Positions 48,801 through 61,811 of a stretch of DNA of 64,000 nt are shown piece by piece (within the stretch, counting starts at the first letter, position 1; every line of letters starts with the position of its first letter). Position numbers and translations under genes: made by a program. The DNA is from Adineta ricciae (Eukaryota; Rotifera; Eurotatoria; Adinetida; Adinetidae). Location: assembly GCA_905250025.1 (NCBI GenBank), contig CAJNOJ010000242.1, positions 1 through 64,000 of the forward strand, in the 5' to 3' direction. The notes under the pieces are model-generated. The model was not told the origin of the DNA, ran no database searches, and was given only the letters and a program-made list of their open reading frames with translations.

Positions 48801-49300
48801 TCAAAATGGCGTGCAAGTATCCGCAAACATATGATATCCACACACGGTAGTAGTTTAGCATCGCTGACCAACGTGCTCGAGCCAATAACAATCAACAAAT
48901 CTGATGATGCTACTGTCATTGTTAAGAAATGGTTAGGTATGTTCTTTGCCTAACCTTTTGCTATTCATTCTTTTGTTTTTCATCATATCGATTCATTCTA
49001 GTTCATGAGAATGGTAATAAACACGAAGATGATCTGAATAATAATAGTACACATACAATGGATATTTCAATATACTATTGTTCGTCATGTCCATATACAA
49101 CTAATAATCGAACATCGTTTGAACAACATGTTATTCATCATACTTTGTCGAAAGCTGATGACGACATATACACATGCTCGTTTTGTACATTCAATACGAA
49201 TGAGAAGGATTCATTTAATGACCATCAAATGTTACACATTATGAAAGAAGATTTCCATGAAGATGCGACAGCAAATGCCGTTGAAAATACGGTTATATAA
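45824..49300 (+). CDS. C2H2 zinc-finger protein with about 13 fingers
   Basis: Starts MATAYICPMCVFNCDN at 45824 and ends ENTVI-stop at 49300; split by short introns. Fingers are well separated and mostly of the form C-x2-C...H-x3-5-H. Examples: CPMC (exon 1), CKSCPFSTHS, CPFCDYAS, CPFCSFTS, CLIC, CGYCTFSS, CIRC, CSACSLQS, CSLCSHVS, CSACSYEC, CSQCFFLS, CSSCPYTT, CSFCTFNT. There are no TGEKP linkers, so this is not a KRAB-type tandem array; dispersed aromatic fingers recall developmental regulators such as the hunchback or REST classes. Linkers are rich in Ser, Thr, Asn and Gln, and KRKR suggests a nuclear signal. The sequence is disturbed at 48699 by an N and a duplicated 83-bp block that is probably an assembly artefact. 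A specific ortholog is not recognised. Confidence 0.82.
48616..48790 (+). repeat. 83-bp direct duplication around an assembly gap (N)
   Basis: 48616-48698 and 48708-48790 appear identical, with one N at 48699 between them. Removing one copy and the N restores a single continuous zinc-finger reading frame (CSACSYEC...CSQCFFLS). This is the signature of overlapping contig ends that were not merged. Confidence 0.85.
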
Positions 49301-50008
49301 GTACAAAAGCAGCATAAATGATTCGTTATCGTGTATCTTTCTTTGCTATTATTTGTATTTCTATATTAAATCGAATACGATTTATGTGAGTTATCTTCTA
49401 GAGAACCTATCCATCACTGCCGACTTCTTTCTTTTATCGCAGTGTTTACTTTTGCAACTATTTTCTTGTTTCGTATCATTCCAACGCATGATTCCTCGAT
49501 TACTCTAGTCAGATGATGAAGAGAAATGAAATAAAAACAAAGACAAGATAACTTGATAATTATCTGTATTATTTAATGTTTGTTCCTTCTTCTTTTTGTT
49601 TGCTTGTTTCGATGTGTTCGTCTGTGTTAGTCTTCTTTCTGTATTATTATTATTTTGCTGAAAGATGGAATTCTATCTTTCAATTTTCATTTTCCTTTTG
49701 CCTCACTGACCGTTTGCTTGGTCAACAAAGAAGTAGTTTGAAACAAATAAACGAAAGTAACACATCAACGTCGTGTATGTTAAAATGAATTGCATGACAT
49801 GAAGAGGAAACGGTTAATCAAAAGGATCGATTTTCTTGAGAATATACCTTTGTTAAAATATTAAGCACATCCGTGACGAACTTTTACTTTAAAACTGAGC
49901 AACTGTTTAAATCAAAGATTTTTTATAATTACTGAACACACAGCAGGTTGAACTCGTGAAAACCAAACACTAATCCAGTTTTCAACGAATTCATTTTTAA
50001 AAATAAGC
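49301..50008. other. Intergenic region
   Basis: Contains the 3' UTR of the zinc-finger gene with AATAAA at 49530-49535, then T-rich sequence. No further feature is supported. Confidence 0.5.
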
Positions 50009-51713
50009 ATGTTCGAGTACGTCGAAGCCATTCTATTAAGTATTTTGATGTATTTTATATCGGTTTTCTCGGGCGAAACTAATCAGTTGTATTTGTCAAT
50101 CACACGAGGTGTTTCATTCAATCCATGTAGCAATGCGTCCATCATTGAACAGTCGACATTTCACACAGACGTGGATTGTGTCATTATATGCTTGACGTAA
50201 TCTGTTTGTCAATCGATTATGTACGATTATACTGGAAAGAGTTGTACTATTTATGACGCAGCAGATGGAAATGTATACTCTTCGAGCGGACATATTATCT
50301 ACATGAAAAGTAGTACATCCGTTTCTATTGACGGCCTCACAGAAGCTACTACAAAAAAGGCAAACACCGAAGAACGTCTGAATATTGTTGTATTAGTATT
50401 AATGAATGAATCACTTTTTTAGCTTCTACTTGCGTCACTGGCAGCTATCCTTCATTCAATTTGGATCTCATCGCATTGTGGCGTTTTGTTTTGAATGCCA
50501 AAGATGCTCAACACTCTCATAATAGAATGCTGATGAGCGATCCTGTTATCGACAGTAATGATTACATCGACGGAGCTCTTAATCTAGCAATCTATGGTTC
50601 ATACGTCGAAATACCTTATATTAACATGTTGTCGACTAGTTTTACTATGGAATTATGGATTTCCCGTGGAAATTCTTACACTAAGGTGACGTTGATATCG
50701 GAAAAAACCTAATCTTACGTGTAAATTCCGCTGGCTTTATTACCTTCTCTGAAGTAGGATATATTACTAGGGTCTATCTTCTGGAAAAAACACTGGTATC
50801 ATGTAGGTTTTGTCTATGATTATAGCTTAGGACAGCAGCATATCTATATTAATGGAATATAGGATTCTACAGCTGAATTAACACTTACTTTCACAACGAG
50901 TACGGCATTTTATATTGGATTAATTTATGGAACGAAGGAGTTTTTCGACGGTTTTATCGACCATGTGTCAATAACAACACGTATCAAATCTACATGTGAA
51001 ATAGTAAGAGATGGATCATTGATTGCTTATTTTGCATTTACAGATGGACAAGCATACGTAGATTCTGGACCATACGGAAGAAATGGAACCATCATGGGCA
51101 GTATGTACGACGCACCAGGTCGTGTTGGTGGTGGTGGTGGTCAGGTATGTAAATGTAAAAAGAATTATGGCTAATAAATAGAAACCGAAAAGAATTTCTA
51201 TTTCCAATTTTTAGACACCTGACATGCCCAACCTCATCGTTTTTGACGCTGACTTTTCCTTTGCACCCTTTGTTTCACCTTCATCAATTCGTAATTGTGT
51301 ATTAATGTATCTATCCGGCACGAGTAATATCAGTGACACGTCAAAAGCACGGCCCTATTTAGGTACGAATTCATCTGGCATTATAATAGCAGAACTTCCG
51401 CAAGAAAACACTGATGAAACACCAATAAGTATTCCTGCGAATCAATGGAGTCATATGGCTTTGACGTATGATCACAATGAGGCTTTCATTATCATTTACT
51501 ACAATGGCTAGTGTGTTTGTTCCTCCAGATATGTATTATCCGGCGATTAGCACTCTGCCCGTCTTTGTAACTTTAGCTAGTCCTTTAGCAGGCGGAAATG
51601 ATTCACTCATACAAGCACAACCATTCGATGGTATTATTAATGAATTCTACATGTGGAGTCGCACACTTAACGCATCAGAAGTTTATGCATTAGCCAATCC
51701 AACCTCAACATGA
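50009..51713 (+). pseudogene. Broken LamG/jellyroll-domain secreted protein gene
   Basis: Starts MFEYVEAILLSILMYFISVFSG, a signal-peptide-like segment. Two concanavalin A-like (LamG_3) domains follow in pieces. Recognisable landmarks are FTMELWISRG, WYHVGFVYDYS, HIYINGI, FYIGLIYG, FDGFIDHVSI, then WSHMALTYDHN, FDGIINEFYMWSRTLNASEV. The frame is interrupted by TAA at 50198-50200, by stops shortly after 50709 (SEKT-stop), by TAG inside the INGI segment near 50863, and by a frame change after YYNG near 51508. These breaks occur within conserved domain blocks, so introns do not explain them all. Such proteins are typically extracellular carbohydrate or protein binders. Best read as a decayed copy. 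Confidence 0.72.
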
Positions 51714-51938
51714 AATGACTGTTTCTTATCTTTCCGAAACATACCACTGTTCATTAATATACAAATAAATATAGTAGTTCAAAAAAAATGCTTCGAGTTT
51801 CCCTGACGCGCACGCCTTCTATCGCTCTCGCATGCAAGAGAAGCACATGGCCGAGAAAAGAGCGATGACTCATTGATGTGTGCCTTACATCATAACAGAC
51901 AGTCAGTCCTTCTCAAATTGATTGAAAAACAAGAAGCG

Positions 51939-53418
51939 ATGACTTATTTCGAAGCATCTTCATCAATAGAGAATGATTTTGATGATAACAGCAACGACGA
52001 AGATTTTCTTATTGCACTTCAATTGCAAAATCAATTTGATAACGAAGAAAAAGAAAACGAAGGACAAATAAACAAGATCACTCAGGTTTTCAACGTTACA
52101 AATTGTAAGAATTCATTCTCTGAATATTTTTTTAGATTCATCCAATGAATGTCGTTGACCAACAATGGGAACTAACTGATCCGAATCCAAATATTTATAC
52201 GTTATTTCAACAATTCAACCATCAGTTTTTCTACAGTAAACTAGATAGCGTCTATGTCGAATGGAGCAAACGTATGACGCGGTAAAATCTGTTGCATCTT
52301 CTCTATGTTTATTTGAAATGATTTCGTTCGTTGCAGATGTGCAGGTATTTGTTATTATCGACGAGGCGGCGAATGTCGAATTGCTCTCAGCGCAAGTTAT
52401 TTAACACTGCGACCCCGAAAAGATCTCGTTGAGACATTATTAGTAAGTATCTTTTTCAGAAGAACAACGCTGATTTCCATTTTTCGTTTTTCTTAGCACG
52501 AAATGATCCATGCGTATCTATTTGTCACTCACAATAATCGAGTAAGTGAACTAAATTTGTCACCTTGTGTAGATTTAAAGTATTTTTCTCTAGGATCGCG
52601 ATGGTCATGGACCAGAATTTCTTAAACATATGGTACGAATTAATAGTGCAACTGGTGCTAACATCACTGTAATATAGCGAATGACCTTTCAATTATAGTA
52701 ACTGAACTGTCTTTAATGTGTTAGGTATACCATTCGTTTCACGATGAATACGATCATCTTCATGGTCATTGGTGGCGATGTACGGGGGCATGCCGTCAAT
52801 GGAAACCTTTCTACGGTTATGTGAAACGATCAATGAATCGAGCACCGTCGAATCGAGATCGATGGTGGGGTATGTGATGTGACTTTTGATAATTCTTATG
52901 TTTGCTTTTCTCAAATTTTCTAAGACGAACACGAGAAACGTTGTGGTGGTAAATTTGAGAAGATAAAAGAGCCGGATAATTACAAAACAAAGACAAGTAA
53001 AAAACGTAATGCTAATGAGATGACGTCAAATAACAATGAAACTCTACCTTCATCGAGTCAAAGTAAATATTCTTTTTCGAAATGACACTGTTGAGACCGC
53101 AGTTCATGTTCGATGATCGTTTCAGATGTATCACCAAAGAAAAAGAAGAAAACAACAACAACAGCTTCTAACAATACAACACTGAATCAAGGTACTATTG
53201 ATACTTTTTTCAAAAAAGCAAAATCTTCGTCGACGTCGTCGTCGACAATAACAGCTAAAACGCAGTCCGAAGTGAGGAAGTCAACTGGAACAACTTCGCC
53301 GAGTATATCTAATCATACCGATGAACAGAAAATCAATTATGGTAAATGTCCAACGTGTGATGTTCTTCTACCAAAAGCAAATTTATTTATTCATCAAGTA
53401 CGATGCTACAAAAAATGA
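51939..53418 (+). CDS. SPRTN: SPRTN (Spartan) DNA-protein crosslink metalloprotease
   Basis: SPRTN cleaves proteins crosslinked to DNA during replication. Eight exons: 51939-52085, 52135-52281, 52337-52442, 52497-52541, 52594-52668, 52725-52869, 52925-53062, 53126-53418. The family core is nearly complete: DxxFLIALQLQ near the N-terminus, WELTDPNPNI, RPRKDLVETLLHEMIHAY with zinc ligands HEMIH, DGHGPEF carrying the third His, and HWWRCTG...YYGYVKR-like zinc-binding subdomain. The tail has a PCNA-binding PIP box (QGTIDTFF near 53188-53211) and a UBZ4 finger (CPTC...H...C) at the end. I see no clear p97-binding SHP box. The start at 51939 is chosen by family length; ATG 51876 in frame is the alternative. 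AATAAA lies at 53488. Confidence 0.94.
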
Positions 53419-55864
53419 AATCATATAGTTTTTTCATCTCATAGATTATTTCAATGTCTTTCTTTTCTGTAAATATCTTATTTATAATAAATTGAATTGG
53501 TTAAAGAGAAATTAGAAACAGCGTTTGAGATTGAAATCCAATTATGGTTTTACATAACTAGAACACATAGAAAAAAGTTAAGGCAGCCCGAGAAGGGACA
53601 ATAAATAAATGAACGGATTCTATCAGTAAGAGAAATCATTGATCATCATCATTTTTCGACATAATCAGATTATCCTCTTGACAATCGTCCACTCTCTTGC
53701 TATAGTATTACTCAATGTTGATTAAGACTTCATTCAAAACTATTTTCTCATCCTAACAATCAACTTATCTTATGCTCGTCAGGGATATTCTAACCTTCGT
53801 AGTTAGACTTATTTAAGTGCTACTGACGCATTCAAAAAATAGTTTTATTTTCTAAACATTACTGGAAAATATAGCTGAAGAAAGACAAAAAAAACAGATA
53901 TATATCTGTACGTATGATGAGTAGCATATCTATTACCAAACACACAAAGCAAAGAGAATCTAAGCAGATTGGTTTGGATTTCAAAGAGAAGTCGCGCCCT
54001 TGATTTATTTTATAGATATTACAAATAGGAATGACACTAGTGTTATCAAGATAACTTATTGATAAGATGCAAATTAAGAAAAGAGTGGATAAATGAAATG
54101 CTAACTATGGCAAAATAAAGTTCATGAAGATTGTTTTCTTGATCATCTCTAACTGATATGACATTGGCTGGAACGATAACAGGACAGTAGAAAACGAAAT
54201 ATTCGTCAATAACTCATTTTACGCCAGATTGTATTCACATATTGCATCGAACTTGGTTAAGTAGAAGAATGTGTGTCGAATGATCTATAAATAATATCAG
54301 CGTTTATTTCCATACTTCAAAATATGACATCCCAAACATCAATCGAATGAAAGTTATTAAAGAACAAATCTGTCTGATGCCTATTCAATGATAATCGCTG
54401 CCACGAAATTTCTTGTGGAAGTTTTACATTCTTCTATTCTGTCTGACGCTTCAAAAACGACGCCATATGTATGTTGATGATGTTTCATTGTTGAAAACCG
54501 AAAATAGTTTACAATGTTAGGGTTTGCCGTTTGTGTCTGATTATAATCTGAAACACTGCGCTTCGTGTTTGTTTTCGAAACTATATGTTAGTTTCATAGA
54601 ATAGAAGCATTTTGTCATTTTCTTCTGCTCTTATTGGTAGTAGCAAACGAAACAATTAAGTGTATTTTTGACTCAAATTGGCAAATACATTCAATGAAAA
54701 CTAACTTACAATAAAGGAAAATATGCATTGTAAGTGCTCGCATTTGTATATCACAGTCATTATATTGTAAGAAACTAATCGAAAGTTAGCTGAGAGCAGG
54801 ACTATGAATGTTTTAAAGTAAGATACTACAGCGTTCTTGTAGATTTCATAATTATCGTTAAAACCATCTGTTTAGAGATATCGAAAAGCGGTTTAACTTT
54901 TCCAGTAAGCTAAACGTCTTGTTTCCTAAGAGAATCGATAACATTTCGTGTTTCGAAGGTTTTCCACGTTTTCTTATTTATTAAAATACCATAGGGTAAT
55001 TAATTCATCAAAATGAATTGACAGCAAATTGTTAGAGCACCTCGATGAGGGAGCTGTCATTCTATTTATACGAAAGATGGTGAATGTTCTAACTCACCCT
55101 TCTACACAAAAACCAGACATGCAGCTTAGGGATAGCAGTTTAGCTTAACTTTAAATGTTCTAGTTAACGTCACCTCTGCGGTAAACCGTAGCTCAATTTT
55201 ATAGTATTTGGCTTTAAAAAGAAATAAAAGATCATATGACTGTTTTTTTCAGGTTGAGAAACGATCACTTTTGTTTTATCTGTCATCGAATAAGATTTGA
55301 AAAAATGAAACAAACACACTGAGGGACCCTGCATGAAGCTCTATCAGCAAACTATATCGTCGAACTTATTACAATCATCTGTTTTTTTTTATCTAAAAAA
55401 CGTCAAATGTTGCAAAACAATCAGTGAAAACTGACTAGGTAACATTTAGTGTTCTCGAAAACAGAACATACATACTCAAAATAGATCCTAATGTAAGCTG
55501 TAGAGTTTTTCATATTCCGTTATAATTTTTTAGTGAAAAAAATTAATTTAGAGATGTTAATTCCTTTTGATGAAAATAGATTCGGTTACCAAAGGAGCTA
55601 AAGTCATAAAAGATGTCCTTTTTTCAATTTTTTGATTTACCATTGTAACTGTGAAAACAGAACTCACTGCGTACGTATTCTAATGCCATCTATCTGTGCA
55701 CGCCAACAATTCTTAACAGTTGAAATGATTACACGTCATTTGTTTTCGTCAAAAACATATAACTGCATCATCACCATGAATTACTAATCATAACGAACAA
55801 AACGAACTATTTTCCCTCGCTTCCAGTCTCTACGGTACGGTTTGCTGCACGATTGAAATACAAC
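53419..55864. other. Intergenic region, nothing recognised
   Basis: About 2.4 kb of AT-rich sequence with no open frame of note. Contains the SPRTN 3' end (AATAAA at 53488-53493). No repeat family shared with the rest of the window was seen. Confidence 0.5.
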
Positions 55865-58728
55865 ATGCACACATTTTCCACATTACCTGTCGAACTAGTT
55901 TATCGAATTATGGATCATCAAAATGAGCAGACGCTATTTTGTTCAATGCAAAATATTTGTCGACGGCTCAATCAGATCCTGAGTACTTACCAGCGATATC
56001 AAGTAAGTTTACTTGGTATCCTAACATTCTTGTCGACTGTGCTATACATAAGCTTAATGGCATTTGATGTCGTAGGTTCCCTCATAGAAAAACCTAACTA
56101 ATTTCATCATTCACAAATAATTTCCTAGAATGTGACAATCACAGCCAGAAGTCATATGAAATCAAGCCTTCCTTCACTCTCTCCCCGTTGTTCTATGTAC
56201 ATTGACGATACATTCGACCGATACGCGGTCATGGACGAGCAAAACGCTTACTCATGCGTTACCGTTTCTGCGTTGAACTACTCGACCCAAAAATTGCAAC
56301 AATCACAACTTTTGAGGGAACTCATCTATTCAAGCAAACAACACAGTACAGTTGCTTCACCTATACCAATATTCATTCTCGACAGGCGTACATTAAATCC
56401 AACTCCTACATTTCACAAGACTAAGACTTCGATTTCACCGCGGCACCCCTTCAAAAGAGAAATCTCATTACCACCAATAGATATTGAAACTTATGTCCTA
56501 CCATTTCTATCCCATCCTTTCACAGTAATGTCCAGTCTAGATTCCCGACACGGCACCTCTTTCCAGAACAACAACTACCCTCTTCATCAACTCCAAGAAA
56601 TTCACATCTACACCCGACTGCTCCTTAAAAATCGACCCCACACATAACTATTTCAAATCACATACATACCATCAGAAATGCAATCAAAAGTTCTATCTAC
56701 TACTTCCGCTTTTCACTATATATTACTTCAATCCAGACACTCACCAAACTTAATCTCAATAGCCACCAAATCGGTGCCGAAGCAGTACAACACATTGCGA
56801 GTGCGCTCCGGAGGAATACGGTAATATTGATCTCATTTCATAGAAGATCAAGCACTCAGTCTATCTCGCATCTACAGACACTCACTGCACTTCACCTCGG
56901 TTGGAAAAAAATCGGTGCTGAAGGAGCACAACACATCGCGGATGCTTTGCGAACGAATACGGTAATATTGATCTCATTTCATAGAAGATCAAGCACTCAG
57001 TCTATCTCACTCCCACAGACACTCACCACACTTGACCTCCGTTGGAACGAAATCGGTGCTGAAGGAGCACAACACATTGCGGATGCGCTCCGGAGGAATA
57101 CGGTAATATTGTTCTTATTTCATAGAAGATGAAGCACTCAGTCTATCTCACATCTACAGACACTCACCACACTTCACCTTGGTTCGAACGAAATCGGTGC
57201 TGAAGGAGCACAACACATTGCGGATGCGCTGCGAACGAATACGGTAATATTGATCTCATTTCATAAAACATGAAGGACTCAGTCTATCTCACACCTACAG
57301 ACACTCACTGCACTTAACCTCCACGGGAACAAAATGGGTGCTGAAGGAGCACAACATATTGCGGATGCGTTGCGAACGAATACGGTAATATTGGTCTCAT
57401 TTCATAAAAGATGAAGCGCTCACTCTATCACATACATACAGACACTCACCACACTTAACCTCAATGAGAACGGAATCGGTGCTGAAGCAGCACAACACAT
57501 TGCGGGTGCGATGCGAACGAATACGGTAATATTGATCTCATTTCATAGAAGATGAAGCACTCAGTCTATCTCACATCTACAGACACTCACCACACTTCAC
57601 CTTGGTTCGAACGAAATCGGTGCTGAAGGAGCACAACACATTGCGGATGCGCTGCGAACGAATACGGTAATATTGATCTCATTTCATAAAACATGAAGGA
57701 CTCAGTCTATCTCACTCCCACAGACACTCACCACACTTAACGTCGATAGGAACCAAATCGGTGCTGAAGGGGCACAACATATCGCGGGTGCGATGCGAAC
57801 GAATACGGTAATATTGATCTCATTTAATAGAAGATCAAGCACTCAGTCTATCTCACACATACAGACACTCACCACACTTCACCTCGAGAGGAACGAAATC
57901 CGTGCTGAAGGAGCACAACACATTGCGAGTGCTTTGCGAACGAATACGGTAATATTGATCTCATTTAATAGAAGATGAAGCACTCAGTCTATCTCACACA
58001 TACAGACACTCACCACACTTCACCTCAAAGAGAACCCAATCGGCGCTGAAGGAGCACAACACATCGCGGATGCTTTGCGAACGAATACGGTAATATTGAT
58101 CTCATTTCATAGAAGATGAAGCACTTAGTTTATCTCACACCTACAGACACTCACCACACTTGACCTCCGTTGGAACGAAATCGGTGCTGAAGGAGCACAA
58201 CACATTGCAGATGCGCTGCGAACGAATACGGTAATATTGATCTCATTTCATAAAACATGAAGCACTCAGTCTATCTCACTCCCACAGACACTCACCACAC
58301 TTAACGTCGAGATGAACGAAATCGGTGCTGAAGGAGCACAACACATTGCGAGTGCGATGCGAACGAATGCGGTAATATTGATCTCATTTCATAGAAGATG
58401 AAGCACTCAGTCTATCTCACATCTACAGACACTCACCACACTTCACCTCAAAGAGAACCAAATCGGCGCTGAAGGAGCACAACACATCGCGGATGCTTTG
58501 CGAACGAATACGGTAATATTGATCTCATTTCATAGAAGATGAAGCGCTCACTCTATCTCACATCTGCAGACACTCACCACCCTCACCCTCCATAGGTACG
58601 AAATCGGTGATGAAGTAGCTCAACATATCGCAGATGCATTGGGAAGGAATATAGTAAGATTGATGCTGTGCTGGAAGAAGTTTGTAATTTCTGTTTTGTC
58701 TCATTCTTAGAGCGCCATGATGGCATAG
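55865..58728 (+). CDS. F-box / leucine-rich-repeat protein with 14 tandem exon-encoded repeats
   Basis: The first exon, 55865-56002, encodes an F-box-like domain (FSTLPVELVYRIMDH...CRRLNQILSTY). A second exon from 56129 is open to 56645 but resembles nothing; a donor at 56526 (ACA|GTAATG) would join it in frame to the repeats. From 56737 there are 14 exons of 84 nt. Each encodes a 28-residue ribonuclease-inhibitor-type LRR (LTTLHLxxNEIGAEGAQHIADALRTNT), and the first 13 are followed by a 57-nt intron. The donors lie at 56821, 56962, 57103 and so on to 58654, every 141 nt. A short last exon ends at TAG 58726-58728. The family probably supplies substrate recognition for SCF ligases, which is inferred. 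The middle exon is the weakest part of the model. Confidence 0.7.
56737..58653 (+). repeat. 141-bp tandem array: 14 LRR exons (84 nt) with 13 near-identical introns (57 nt)
   Basis: Thirteen consecutive intervals between GTAATATTG (or GTAAGATTG) donors are exactly 141 nt. Exon and intron are both conserved in sequence between units, so whole exon+intron units were duplicated, not exons alone. Units differ by scattered substitutions only. Confidence 0.95.
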
Positions 58729-61342
58729 ATCTGGCTGTAAATTGAATCGGAGAACCAGCGATGCTGGATCTGATGACTCTTTGCGTAGATCGTATCTTTT
58801 TCGATTGAGAACTTAGTTGATATCATTTGTTGTGTGGTTTTCATGACATTGTTGAGTAATAAAGGTATAGAAAACGAATGTTGTTGGGAGAAGTGAGTGT
58901 GACCTGAATGCTAATACTTTTTTTTTCTGTGAGAAGTGCACGTGCATTAGTGAAAATGAATGGTTTAGTTACGAAGATATAACGGAGCAGTGTTTGGTAG
59001 AAGAGGCACCATACGTGTATAAGTGCTCGGTTTGGAGTTTGTTTCTGAGAGGGTATGACGGACAAGACAACATTACTGTAGACGGATGTACTATATTGGA
59101 GATATAGAAGAAAGCTGTTTCATGTTTTATTCCAAAGCCTAAATGTATTGATTGTTTGATGAGGAGGATTTATTTCTTTTTGTGGTTCATTTTTGTAGAG
59201 AGTAGTATTCATCCGCTATGTATGAGTTCTACGGTGCATTCGAAAGAAACGCTGTGTTATAAACTGACTAGACTGATATAGTGAAGAGAGAATAATTAAA
59301 AAATAGCGCACCAAATCGTTCTGTTAGATTAATCATTTCCCACCATCAGCTTAGTGTGAAAACAAGTTATTTTTGTCGAATATGATCAGCACTATTGACT
59401 CTTGGTGCTGATCGATGTTAAAATATCAAGGAAGTGTTTTTACAGTACTTTATCGTGGAAAGAGCTTTGCAATATATTCTCGAGCTCGTTTGTATATCAT
59501 TCTGATAACAGGACTTTGTGTTTATGGTTTGCTTATATCGAAAATTTCGACACTGTTTGAAACGCTCAGAAGTTTGAGGTCGTATGAAATCTAATGATAG
59601 GAAGCTATTGTACCCTTGCTCTGAGATCTATCTTTTGAATGATGACAAAGTTGAAACCGCTTAGCTGCGCATAATTCAACATCTTAGTCTCTACGCTAAG
59701 ATATTACATATATACTCGTAGTGTTCTTTAACATTACACTGTAAGAGAACGTACATTTCATTTGGTTTGGGTACCTGTCTTTGAGTTCTCTGCACGTATC
59801 GGTGGTTGAAAACTCACACGAGAGGATCATCATTGAACAGAAGTGGATTTTGGCTATCTGGAGCCACCGCAGACTGAATTTATACATGTAGTATTACTAC
59901 GTTTTGAGGTGTATCTGAAATGGTATGTATATAGCCCGCCTGTTTGCAAGGAGTTAACAGCGCTTGGTCAAAATACACTCATATAAATCGAGTGGACTGA
60001 AAGTGTGCAAAGAATCATCGTCTAAGTACAGATACTCTTGCTTTCAATCACGGCATTTGCGCATATTTAGTCTCGGTTTGTTTATAAATGAGTACCAACA
60101 ACGAATACAACCGTGTAGCAATAGTCTGTATATGTTGTAGATAAATAATATAATTTGCAACAACCAGCAATGTTATCGACAGGATTTGTCTATACAAATA
60201 TATAAAGCAGTCGAAGATGAGCGTGCCCGTAGTCAAAGAAAGAAACATGTGCATTTTGTTTTCAGTAAATAAAATCGCGCCGTGCGATATTCAAACTTTT
60301 TAGCTGAGTATACAGTCACTTTTTATTACCACTAAACATAGAGAGAAGAAATTGTCATTGTTAAAGTCAGGTAAACTTGCTTGGATTAATTAATATTCTT
60401 CTCAGTAGTTGCAGAAGCCTATCCTAACACATGAAAAATATCCTCCGATATCTGTTCTAATTAAAGAGCTCACGCTCAAAAGTATCATCTTCTGATGGTA
60501 AATGTTGTTGAGTTTTCAGTTTAGATCTAATATTTCCAACAATAGCCATGGCCAAGTCCAAGATAACGAATGCGTGCACAATGAGACTTATTTCAGTATC
60601 CATATGTAATTTATAAGTAATTCCCCCAATTGAACTCGTTGATCTGATATTAAAATGTTAGAATTATATTGTTCAGCATACTTGAAACACCATAGAGACT
60701 TGTTTCATCTCATAAACCAAACCACTTGTCTCTTTGTAAAAAAAGTCGTTTTTGCCTAGTCGATTATCATGACCTATCCATAATATCCTCTGTTTTTCTG
60801 TTTCTATTCCAATTCAATGAACACGTTTAGCTCTATACCATGTTTAACACCAATGACATCCTACTGTACGTCGCATGGTGTTCTGTTTTTCAGCGCAGAA
60901 AAGCAGCAGGTTCACGCATACTTATAATGGATCGGAAAGATCTCATTTCAAACAGACTATATATCGAATAAGATTCGAAAAAAAGGTTCACAAGAAGAAA
61001 CTAATGTAAAGTTTGAGGATTCCAGTCTTAATTACGCTTTAAAGGATAGTTGCTCAGAGCGAGGAAACTCCAGCGGATACGATGGAAATACGCCGAAAGT
61101 CCAAGAGTCTTAGCATTTCTGGCATCCGACCTGTTTTTCTAGCGGATTTCCGCAGATTCTGAAATCTCGATTACTCGTTGTTTATTTTTAATTCGTTTCT
61201 AATTCCCTTTTCTGAAAGAAAGGGTTATAGTGCATAAAATACGGTCGTTAAAATGCTAAAAGTTTGTTCGCATAATCCAATCAGATTGCAGTATTTTATA
61301 AGTTTATAAAAACTCATGAATAGTTATTAATAAATAATCGAC

Positions 61343-61811
61343 CGAACGATAATCTAGATCGAGAATCTCGAATCCGGTGTTAGTTTTTTAATAGAAAAAT
61401 TCTGTTCTGCTTCTTTTAGACAAAGGATGATTTCTTGCATGGAAGTACTTTTTTAGGCGATAGTGTTACAAGCAGTAATGTGTAGAACAAAACAAAATAG
61501 CTGATTAACGTCGGATTGTTGGATATTCATACACATCAGCATATTGATAACGTCACAATTATACAAACAGTTGTATTACACAAACATTATCTGATGTTAA
61601 CCACTGAAAATAATACTTCCTCTGACAAATGTTGTTTTGGACAGTCACAATGGCACAAAGTTGGTGATTCTTCAACAGGGAACGGAAGAAAATGGTTTGA
61701 TTCATTCTGAAGGGGGTTCTAAACTAGATGAAAGAATAAAAGTTGGACATGAAACGGCTAGCAGCGCGTGGCCGTGGCCGACCGGAGACAGACCGACGAA
61801 CGACTAGGCGT
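61343..61811 (+). repeat. Dispersed non-coding repeat, copy B
   Basis: Collinear with 1129-1580: it begins with the GAGAATCTCGAATCCGGTG head, runs through the shared CATCAGCATATT and GACAGTCACA blocks, and ends in the hairpin motif (61754-61811). In this copy that motif is 58 nt long because GTGGCC is duplicated. Confidence 0.6.
61754..61811 (+). repeat. Hairpin-forming motif, copy 4 (58 nt)
   Basis: ACGGCTAG at 61754-61761 and CTAGGCGT at 61804-61811 flank a GTGGCCGTGGCCGACCGGAG interior. It matches the three copies at 1529, 1848 and 2381. Confidence 0.6.

Noticed and set aside
56827..57132. A 101-codon frame reading through LRR introns
   Set aside because: It exists because two introns lack stops and have lengths divisible by three; the GT...CTACAG boundaries and the 28-residue LRR period show they are introns. 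Kept only as a retention possibility.
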